DNA from: Dendrolimus kikuchii
Taxonomy: Eukaryota; Arthropoda; Insecta; Lepidoptera; Lasiocampidae
Assembly: GCA_019925095.2 (NCBI GenBank)
Contig: CM034401.1
Location: 12,932,338-12,996,337 of the forward strand
Reading direction: 5' to 3'
DNA: 64,000 bases
In this document: positions 56,046-64,000 of the stretch, one piece after another
Position numbering within the stretch: position 1 is the stretch's first letter
Layout of the letters: each line of letters opens with the position of its first letter
Notes under the pieces: model-generated
What the model was told of the DNA's origin: nothing
Databases searched by the model: none
What the model saw: the letters and a program-made list of their open reading frames with translations, nothing else
Position numbers and translations under genes: made by a program

Positions 56046-56620
56046 TTGTACGTCTTTAAAGGCCACGGGCCATAAAAATGCCCCGGACTATTGGAGGGCT
56101 TGCGTGGGGCCACGGGGAGGCCCTTTGACAAATTTAATCTAAATGTGGCGTGACACTGACCGGCGATTATCCCTGTCTACACCATATAATAATGCACCCA
56201 AGCACAAGCCCCGGCCAGTGTAGGACTATTGGGGTGAACTGCTAGTGGTACTAGGGGTCTGAAAATATGGGGACTATGGCGTCTTCCCGTCGCAATGTTC
56301 GAAGAATATGGAAAAATGGACAGACGATCACTCATGGGTCCCAAAAAATGCCATAGAAGACAGGGTTAACATGGGTGTGAGTGGCAAGGGGTGTAGAGAG
56401 GTGGGCTGCAGGTTCACCAAAACTACTTCTGACGTGATGCCATTTATCGCTTTCACCCCTGGAGCTTAAGTCTTAGCTCTAGAGATCTCTACTCCGTGCC
56501 CACTGGCTAAGGCAAGCACTGAGGTGGGGGCCTTGCCTTGACCCCCGGAATCGGGTCCGAGGTGTTGCTACTCACCTAAGGCTTCGCCACAAAGCCCCTC
56601 TGCGGATATTATTATTATAT
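56046..56620 (+). repeat. Unrecognised GC-rich insertion with (TTA)n tail
   Basis: About 570 bp of GC-rich sequence begins after the SINE tail and ends TCTGCGGATATTATTATTAT at about 56601-56620. Ending in the same kind of trinucleotide tail as the SINE suggests the 3' end of its partner LINE, or a second insertion. The sequence has no long open frame. Confidence 0.5.
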
Positions 56621-56810
56621 AGTTTATTCCAAATTTTATCCATACCTATAGTATGAATAGTCTCCAAGCAATGGTTGACATGGTAAAGGGTTTTCCATTT
56701 CAAATGAAAACGAGTGAGAACCAACATTATTCAGTAAAGCTCCTGACAATAGGTACAAATATCAGAGAGTAATTGAAAACAGTTCAATACAACAAGTCGC
56801 ATTGTTTCAG

Positions 56811-56944
56811 TTACCGTAAAACTGGAGCCAGCGCCGACTCAACTGCCCGTCAAAATTGTGAGTTCTGAATACAATAACTCGTGTCGACGCGATTCGAACA
56901 TTCCGTTTTCATTGCTCTTGTTTGTGCTGCGCTTCGGCTTCTAA
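56811..56944 (+). CDS. Beat-like gene, terminal coding exon
   Basis: Acceptor GCATTGTTTCAG ends at 56810; 134 bases entered in phase 1, with stop TAA at 56942-56944. It reads VTVKLEPAPTQLPVKIVSSE, then YNNSCRRDSN and IPFSLLLFVLRFGF. The first part closes the last strand of Ig2. The C-terminal dozen residues are hydrophobic and follow small residues and a basic pair, which suits a GPI-attachment signal better than a full membrane span. GPI anchoring is inference; several Beat proteins are membrane-linked and others secreted. Confidence 0.8.
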
Positions 56945-57156
56945 TAAGCGATCAAGGATCATTGGATTGGTTGGAAATTGGATGGACTGATACCTTAAAT
57001 TGAACAGCGATACAAGTATCAACTGGCTGCCCATTTCAAAACCCAGTAAGTGACAAATCTAATATTTTTCAATTCCATCTTATAAAAAGAAAGTTTGCAC
57101 TAGATTTATCAAAAATTCCTTTTGGATATAGAAGATATTTGGATGGAATAATTTTT

Positions 57157-57162
57157 AATAAA
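57157..57162 (+). terminator. Candidate polyadenylation signal
   Basis: AATAAA 213 bases after the stop codon of the Beat-like gene. It is the first canonical AATAAA that I see downstream. In DNA this AT-rich such hexamers are common, so this is tentative. Confidence 0.4.
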
Positions 57163-57440
57163 AAATTACATTAAAACAATCGGATCTAAATATATGTCAG
57201 TTACTAAGTTTTGAAATGAAACAGCCGTATTAGGAATATTAAAGGTAATTTTTAAATGATCTGCAAGGAATATTGAGAAATGTTTAATATTTATTGTATT
57301 TATTATTCCTGATTTTTTTGTTGTTTTAGATATATTTAAAAAAATGTATTTTGACATACGAGGCGATCTTAAATCAAACTTAAAACTTACTTCAAACCGA
57401 AATTATAGTTTTTTAAAATGAAAAACATCGCTCTTACCGA

Positions 57441-57667
57441 TTAAGGGCCGCTTGCATATGGTTGCTTAAATTTATTTAAGAAACACAAAACGTATTTAAC
57501 ACTCTTAAATACAGTTAGCGTACTTAGCGTCTTGCACGACGCAAAATATGCCTCTAAATACCTACATTTAAAGAACTGTCAATAAGTTTTGTGTACAACA
57601 TATTTAGGCAGTTTAATATGATTAACTAATTTTATTTAAAGGCGATCGTTATGCAAGCGGCCCTTAA
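57441..57667. mobile_element. MITE, TTAA-flanked, copy 1
   Basis: TTAA at 57441-57444 and 57664-57667 flank a 219-bp element with perfect 14-bp terminal inverted repeats, GGGCCGCTTGCATA. A second copy lies at 60202-60552. TTAA duplications are typical of piggyBac-type elements, but a TA or TTA duplication with longer repeats cannot be excluded. Non-coding. Confidence 0.85.
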
Positions 57668-60201
57668 TATTTAAGTTTTGACTTAATATTGATTTCTGCT
57701 CTTAAATACAGATAGATCTACGAATGGAAATAAGCGACGATATTATGAGCGTACGAACTGTGAAAGCCTATACATATTACGTTCGAGTTTGATATTTATT
57801 TTATTTTTACCCGAAATGCTATTTTATTATTCTGTAATGGAAACTTCTTGATACTTGCAGTTTTATATTTTTTAGTATCTAACTATTTTTTAATACATCC
57901 TTCAACATTGTATTTATAAAAAATTTATAAACTTTAAAAGTACTTTAATAGAAAAATATGTAATATTTATAAACACTTTTTACAAATGATTCGGTAAGGT
58001 AAGAAATAGTGTAAATATTACTATTTATTACCTTACTTAATCTATTGTAATATGTAATAAATATTTTAAAATTGCTGTCGGTCACCTTGCGATACTGATC
58101 AAGTTTTTACTTATTACAAGAATAAAGACCATCATAGTTACAAAAAATTGCTATTTGTAATGACTAAGTACCTGTTATTATTTTTTTACATTTGTGTTAG
58201 TAAAGTATTTTGTATTTCAATAATATGTGAGTATTTAAAAGTTTTAAAAATATTATAAGATTTTTTAATCTAAGTTTTTATAATATTAGTGTGCTTACTA
58301 CAACTAACGAGATCGTAAAGCTTCTGCAAGTTTAGATGTATCGCCCATCTTCTGATCTTAAGTTGCAGGTAAGGATCCATTAAATATTGATCTTAACTGT
58401 ACAATGTTAATATCACTGTTTATTTTTTAAAAATACACATGATATTTATGAAATGTCTCGATATAAAAAGGCTTTAAGACCTAGACTATTCAAAAATGTC
58501 GACAAAAATATTATTAAAATATATATATTTTACGATATAGACATTTTAAATACTTGTGTACAAGTATTTAAAATGTAATAGCATTTTTTTGTTTATTTAG
58601 TTATATTCCATATACCAGAGAAGAATTCAAAGTAAATATTTTAATTATATTTCAATTTTTTTCAAAAGTTCACCCATGAACGATTCGCAATGAAGAAATC
58701 ATACAAATAGCTTCCTAACAATTTAAATTTGAATAAAACTTAAATTTTTGATACTTATCCAAAATAAAAGATATTTATCTATTATCTTAACGAACAGACT
58801 GACTCTTAAAAAGCAATCCTGACTAAGTGACAGCGATTAAAGTACAGGAGAACAATTTGAAAGTAATTAATCCACCTAATAATAAAATATTAAGTTAAAT
58901 ATCACTAAAATATTTTTACCACAAAGGTTCAAATAATTTTATACCCAGAATAAAATCCTTTCCACTCGAAGCCCTAACTAGCTTCGATCTCTTAAATCGA
59001 AAAAAGGCAAAGAGTCCTTATATAATTTCCTTCAAACGTCCATATACTATTTTCTTGTGTCCTTAAATAAGCCTTAAAATAATGAAATTGAAGATGCGGC
59101 GTCCCAATTATTAAGACTACGACTTAAACTTAACAAAGACTACGCCGACCTACGTAAGTAGATAAGCTTCTTTACCACCTACTCGGTGAGTTATGAAGTA
59201 AAACATAATTTTCTTACAAAGACAGTTTAATTCCATTTTAAGTACTTCAAACCATTATAAACAACTTTAATTTTATTTTTCTTTAATATATATTAGAATA
59301 TAAATTCAGTTTAATTAATTTACTTCTTAAATGTTTGTTTATTACTTTTTTTACTTCAAAAAACTTTATTTACACGTAATGTCATCAAAGAGATTAGAGA
59401 GAAATTTATATTGGGTATCATTTTAAATAAAATTTGAGTGTTAATTACATGAAATATTATAAAATATATTTGAACATCCATAAATCTATGCAGTAAATAG
59501 TAAAAGCACAACTCATTTGGCTGTAGAAATATTTGAAAGATAACGTTTAAGGTATACAGATATCAAACGTTGTCAAAAGACGTTCTTGAGAGCCTAGGTA
59601 CCTAGAATATTTATTATTAAATTTCTTTGTCTGTTATATACATCTCGGTCTATTGTTAATTAATTGCGTTAAAACTTACATTGTAGTTTAAATTACTTTT
59701 CTCTTTCTGTTAAAATTATTTTAATAGTATAACATGTTAAAGGCATTCTGTAAGTAAATACAAGTAGGTATTATATGTATGTCTATTCAGATGCTAAATA
59801 AAATGTCAGTTAAACAGAAAATGTATCTAATGTAGAAACTTTTTTTTCAAGGCTTTGCTTCATAACATTGTTTTACTTGACACTAATAAAAATTAGAGTA
59901 ACCAAAGTTCTATGCATCACACGAGTATTTTAATGCAAAGTTATTTAATAATGTATAAATTCGAAACAAAATCTAAATAATGATACGTGCACTGTACCCG
60001 TTGCGTATGAGTATGATACGTTTTTGATACATTCTTGTGTGCATAGTATTGTATGCACTGAGTTTTTTTGTTCCTACTACCTTAAGCCAGCACGCTTATG
60101 ATGTTCAAAGTATTCAATTTTTTATTGTGTTCCCTTTAAAACAGATAAATTCAGAAAAGAACACCAAAATTATAATAATAATCAAATTTAAAATGAAAAT
60201 A
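57668..60201. other. AT-rich intergenic DNA
   Basis: No coding frame or recognised interspersed repeat. Contains a small foldback near 57999-58040 (TAAGGTAAGAAATAGTG against ACTATTTATTACCTTA) and the palindrome at 58541-58576. Confidence 0.5.
58541..58576. repeat. Perfect 17-bp-arm palindrome
   Basis: ACATTTTAAATACTTGT, loop GT, then the exact reverse complement. It is AT-rich and isolated. Confidence 0.85.
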
Positions 60202-60552
60202 TTAAGGGCCGCTTGCATATGGTTGCCTAAATTTATTTAAGAAACACAAAACGTATTTATATAGATAGATAACACTTTATTGTACACCATTACAGAAAAC
60301 ACAGAAAAACTTATAGCCTAAAAATATTCTAAATGTGCACAATGGGCGGTCTTATCGCTAAGAAGCGATCTCTTCCAGACAACCCGTATTTAACACCCTT
60401 AAGTACAATTAGCGTCTTGCACAACGCAAAATTTGCCGCTAAATATGTTTAAAGAACTGTCAATACGTTTAGTGTAAAACATACTTAGGCAATTTAATGT
60501 GATTAACTAATTAATTTTATTTAAAGGCGATCGTTATGCAAGCGGCCCTTAA
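60202..60552. mobile_element. MITE, TTAA-flanked, copy 2, split by a LINE tail
   Basis: TTAA at 60202-60205 and 60549-60552 flank the same 14-bp terminal repeats as copy 1. The element is interrupted at 60259-60382. Without that insert and its 7-bp duplication it would be 212 bp, close to copy 1 (219 bp). Confidence 0.88.
60259..60382 (-). mobile_element. LINE 3'-tail insertion with 7-bp target-site duplication
   Basis: CGTATTT at 60252-60258 and 60383-60389 flank 124 bp, which read on the minus strand start GGTTGTCTGGAAGAGATCGC and end TGTTATCTATCTATAT. The MITE copy at 57441 has a single CGTATTT at the matching place, so the empty site is known. This fixes the 3' end of family D. Confidence 0.92.
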
Positions 60553-61284
60553 TCTTAATTATGTAATAACGACAAATCTTATATTAATTTATTGTCGTAG
60601 GATCTACATAAATGTAAATAATAACTGGTATGTAACAAAGCCTAATCAACTATCTAAATACAATAAATCATATTATAGTGACATAGGTGAAAAACCAACG
60701 AATCTGCGAAAAAGAAAAACTAAAAAAACTCAAAATAAAATTTGACAAGTCGCACTCTTTTTCGACGGTTAGTATACACGTTAAATTCTTATCTTAAACA
60801 CAATATTTATCGTAATAATAAAATATATAAAAGCTTCATAGCGCTTCTTTAATATTCATGTATAATCGAAATATATTTATATTGACATTTACTTATGTAT
60901 GCGCAAATAAGAGACTGAATTAGGAAGTTAGGGATTTGTATGACCCAATGATTCCCACCATATGCTAGAAATCCTAAAATCCAATGTCCTTAACTTAGAG
61001 TAATGTAAAATATCAAAAGCAAAGAAGACAGAGTTGTATTATTCAATCAGTCTAAGGTAGGGTAGGTTAAAAGTAATCTTACTTGTGAAGGAACAATCTA
61101 ATCATGTATTTTTAAACTTCTTATAAAAAATATTTCGTGAGCTCTCCAGGTGACAGTTAAAATATGGATTTTAATTAGTTACATTTAAAAATATACCTAA
61201 GCAATGGTATTATTTCGAAAATATAACATTACTTATATTAATCAAAATTTAAGATGTCACAATTAATTATTAAATTTATAAAAA
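60553..61284. other. AT-rich DNA without recognised gene
   Basis: Nothing recognised. Confidence 0.5.
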
Positions 61285-63064
61285 TATTACATTACATTAC
61301 ATAACTTCACGCCAGTTCCCTCGCGGGGTAGGCACGAACAACAGAGTGCCATTTAGGCTTATTCTTACACACCTCACTTGCCTCTTTGACATTCATAACT
61401 CTTGTCATGCAAGCTCGTCTGTTCTTAAGGCTCCTGACATCACCTTCTGCTAGTACACGATCAATTTGATCATGGAAGGTGTGTCGTGGCCTTCCACGAC
61501 TTCTGCATCCATCCACTTTTGCATTGTATATCTGTTTAGTCATTCTTTCATCATGCATTCTTTCCACATGCCCGAACCACCGGAGCATTCCTTTCCTTAC
61601 CTTCACCCCGACACTCTCTTTCAGACCAACTCTCTTTCTTACTTCGGTATTACGAACGCGGTCCGCGAGCGTCACTCCGCAGATTTTGCGCAGTGCTCGC
61701 ATCTCGACCGCGTTTACTCTACTTTCATGCTCTTTCTTCCATACCCAACTCTCGCTTCCATACGTGAGCGTAGGTACCAGCACCGCGTTGTGTACGGCGA
61801 GCTGGGCCTTCTGGCTGAGGTTCTTAGCGCCTAGAAGTTTACCTAACGCTCCATTTAAACTATTCCCCAAATTCACTCTTCTTTCTATATCAGCGGTGTA
61901 TCTTCCATCCCTGCTAAAAGCACATCCAAGATATACAAACTCATTCACTTGCTCCAGCATAACATCATCGACCATTATCCTTGCATTCGTTCTGGTTTCT
62001 TCTCTTTCAAACACCATAACCTTTGTTTTCTTCGCATTCAAATGTAAGCCTCTCGCCTGACAGTCATCTTTCATCATTGTGACTAGTGTTTGCAGTTCTG
62101 ATGGCGATTCGGCTAAAAGCACGGCATCATCCGCATAAAGCAAGGTGCTTACAACTAGATCACTCATCCGCACCCCAACATCCATCAATCTTATTCTCTG
62201 GAGACAATCGTCCAGATATAGGATGAACAGCAAAGCCGACAGCACGCAGCCCTGGCGGACGCCAATATTGACGTCAAACCAGGGCGACAGGCTGCCTTCC
62301 ACTCGCACGCATGCCATACAGCCCTCGTAAGTGGACTGCACAGCACGCATCAATTGGCCATTAATCCCATATCCGGGCAATATGTCCCAGAGGTCCTTCC
62401 GCACAACCCTGTCAAATGCTTTCTCTAGATCCACAAAACCGCAGAAAACCTTCCGGCCCATAGCCAGCTGCTTCTCTACGATATTGCGGAGAGAGAAAAC
62501 TTGATCCATACATCCCCTTCCATTTCTGAAACCACCTTGTGCATCCCACAGTAATCCATCGGATACAACTCTCATTCTCTTTTCAATAATCTTCGCATAC
62601 ACTTTAGATGCTGTGCTGATCAAACTGATGGCCCTGTAGCTGGCGCACTCCATACGTGACCCCTTGCCTTTATACAAGGGCACGATGACAGCGCGCCTCC
62701 AGTCCTTGGGAACCTTTCCCGTCCTCCAGCACAACTTGCATAAGGACAGGAAAGCGTCCCGGACGCAGGTTCCACCATATTTGATCATCTCAGCAGACAC
62801 ACTATCGATTCCTACTGCCTTTCCATTTTTCAGACTTCTTATCGACCATTCGATCTCTTCCAAAGTGATCTCGGATGCTGACTCCTCGGAGTCGGTCACA
62901 GACTCAGTCGTGGTGCCAGCATCCGGGATATCATCATACATTTCTCTAAAATATTCACTCCATCGCGCTAATACCTCTTGTGGGTTAGCAAGAACGTCCC
63001 CTGCTTTAGATTTTATTCTTTCCATTCTGGAAGCTGACGAACAACCCCGAGACTTCTTAACCTA
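61285..63064 (-). mobile_element. RTE-clade retrotransposon, copy B (5'-truncated)
   Basis: Complete at its 3' end: the protein stop at 61307-61309 is followed within a few bases by an ATGTA-type tail at 61285-61302. 5'-truncated inside the protein gene: homology with copy A ends at 63064 (CTTCTTAACCT). Over the 1.26 kb shared with copy A (7431-8687) only scattered single-base differences and one codon indel are seen. AT-rich flanks (TATAAAAATATT before the tail, ATATAAATATAA after 63064) may be an imperfect target-site duplication. Confidence 0.9.
61307..63060 (-). CDS. RTE reverse transcriptase, N-terminally truncated
   Basis: Open from the 5' truncation point to the natural stop, with the first Met at 63025 (MERIKSKAGDVLANPQ). 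The endonuclease is absent. The reverse transcriptase is complete: EMIKYGGTCVRDAF, AVIVPLYKGKG, QGGFRNGRG, FVDLEKAFDRV, GVRQGCVLSALLF, the catalytic LLYADDAVLL and GLHLNAKKTKVMVF. The C-terminal region lacking in copy A follows: TLTYGSESWVWKKEHESRVN, MLRWFGHVERMHDERMTKQI, CRSRGRPRHTFHDQIDRVL, and the end YPARELA. This copy has no start of its own and is an insertion remnant, though no frameshift or internal stop is seen over about 585 codons. Composition is GC-richer than the flanks. Confidence 0.9.
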
Positions 63065-64000
63065 TATAAATATAACCTATAAAATAATATATAAAAATAT
63101 AACAGAAGAAATGTCCTTTTCAATTTTCGAAACAGTGTTGTGATAAGTCTCTATGCTAAAGATTATAGTATATAAGCATTAATACACCTTGAATTATAAA
63201 TTGGAGTTGAATAAAAAAAATTCCCACGCGATATAATTTTTTAACAATCAATGAATATATTATAAATATCTTAACATATTAATAAATATTAAACGTTTAC
63301 AAGCGATCTTCAAATAAAGAAAAAAGACGATAATGTGAACTAAGAAGAAAGTAAAAAAACAAATTGTGTTAATTTCTTTTTTATTTATTATTGGAAATGA
63401 GAAAATAATTTCAGCTAAAGTCCCATTAAATAACATTGTTTATAGTTCTAAAAGACTATTGTAGTTGTTAGATGCCGAAGTGCGTAGCGATTGTCAAGTG
63501 TTTTGCTTGCTGCGCATTTTACTTAACCATCGTACAATACGCTTAATTTAAGTATGTCTATATTAATAAGAGGACTAAATCTCGGAGTCCAAAAAAGATT
63601 TCCATGCAGGTTTAGTAGCTACAACTTGGTATGAGTTTCTAAATTTGTAAAAACGAAACAAAAAGGAATAACCTACTTAACTAGATCTCAAACACACATT
63701 TACTCATTCAGTGTGACATTTTTGGTGGGATATTGGATTTCTATTTTCTAGTATTGTTTTACGGTCCCTTTAGCGTCCCTACTCCATCCGGGATAATGTT
63801 AGTGTTAGTGACTGTGGCCAAACGCGTTTTGTTCATAGCACTAAAATAACGTCATTAATGATTAGCTACAGTGTTGGATATACATACGTCATTTGTCAGT
63901 GATTAACGTCATTGACAATTGATAACAATGTCGCATCACAAATAACGCATTAAACCCTTAAGTACATATGCGTGACCCAGTTATTAACAGTAACATTATT
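63065..64000. other. AT-rich DNA with degenerate repeat
   Basis: No gene. The segment 63785-63985 has motifs shared with 3780-3995 (GATTAACGTCATTGACAATT, AATGTCGCATCACAAATAAC, GCATTAAACCCTTAAGTA), suggesting a scattered MITE-like family whose ends were not resolved. Confidence 0.5.

Overview
This looks like nuclear DNA from a lepidopteran (butterfly or moth), or at least an insect. It is AT-rich, has long (TA)n tracts and contains no bacterial-type gene packing. It is crowded with repeat types common in Lepidoptera: RTE-clade non-LTR retrotransposon copies ending in (ATGT)n, Helitron-like ends (A|TC...CTAG|T with a 3' hairpin), tRNA-derived SINEs, a maT-type (DD37D) mariner, and small MITEs. 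The lepidopteran assignment is inference from repeat types, not from a database search.

One host gene is visible. It lies on the + strand between 33370 and 56944: six coding exons (33370-33482, 37692-37787, 40669-40804, 43257-43390, 55011-55224, 56811-56944). Together they encode most of a two-immunoglobulin-domain cell-surface or secreted protein resembling the Beaten path (Beat) family of axon-guidance proteins. All intron phases agree, the reading frame stays open through the joined exons, and the last exon ends in a stop after a short hydrophobic tail. The first coding exon (signal peptide) was not found and may lie anywhere upstream, possibly outside the window.

Layout. 1-7330: AT-rich DNA with SINEs, LINE tails and small foldbacks, no gene. 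7431-10058: a nearly complete RTE element on the minus strand (endonuclease plus reverse transcriptase) that lacks its 3' end. 10059-33369: intergenic or first-intron DNA with RTE tails, a poly(A) retrocopy, Helitrons, a CR1/Jockey-like LINE remnant and a solo LTR. 33370-56944: the Beat-like gene, its introns holding a (non-LTR-derived) insertion with a 16-bp duplication, two more solo LTRs of the same family, a complete but broken mariner, SINEs, foldbacks, a 136-bp tandem duplication and a perfect 45-bp-arm palindrome. 57441-60552: two copies of one TTAA-flanked MITE, the second split by a LINE tail. 61285-63064: a second, 5'-truncated RTE copy about 99% like the first by eye. 63065-64000: AT-rich DNA.

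The window is therefore one host gene spread over more than 23 kb with under 1 kb of recognised coding sequence, plus a readable record of transposition. Many insertions still show exact target-site duplications, so their boundaries can be given to the base. I found no RNA genes, no CRISPR array and no clearly novel multi-gene system.
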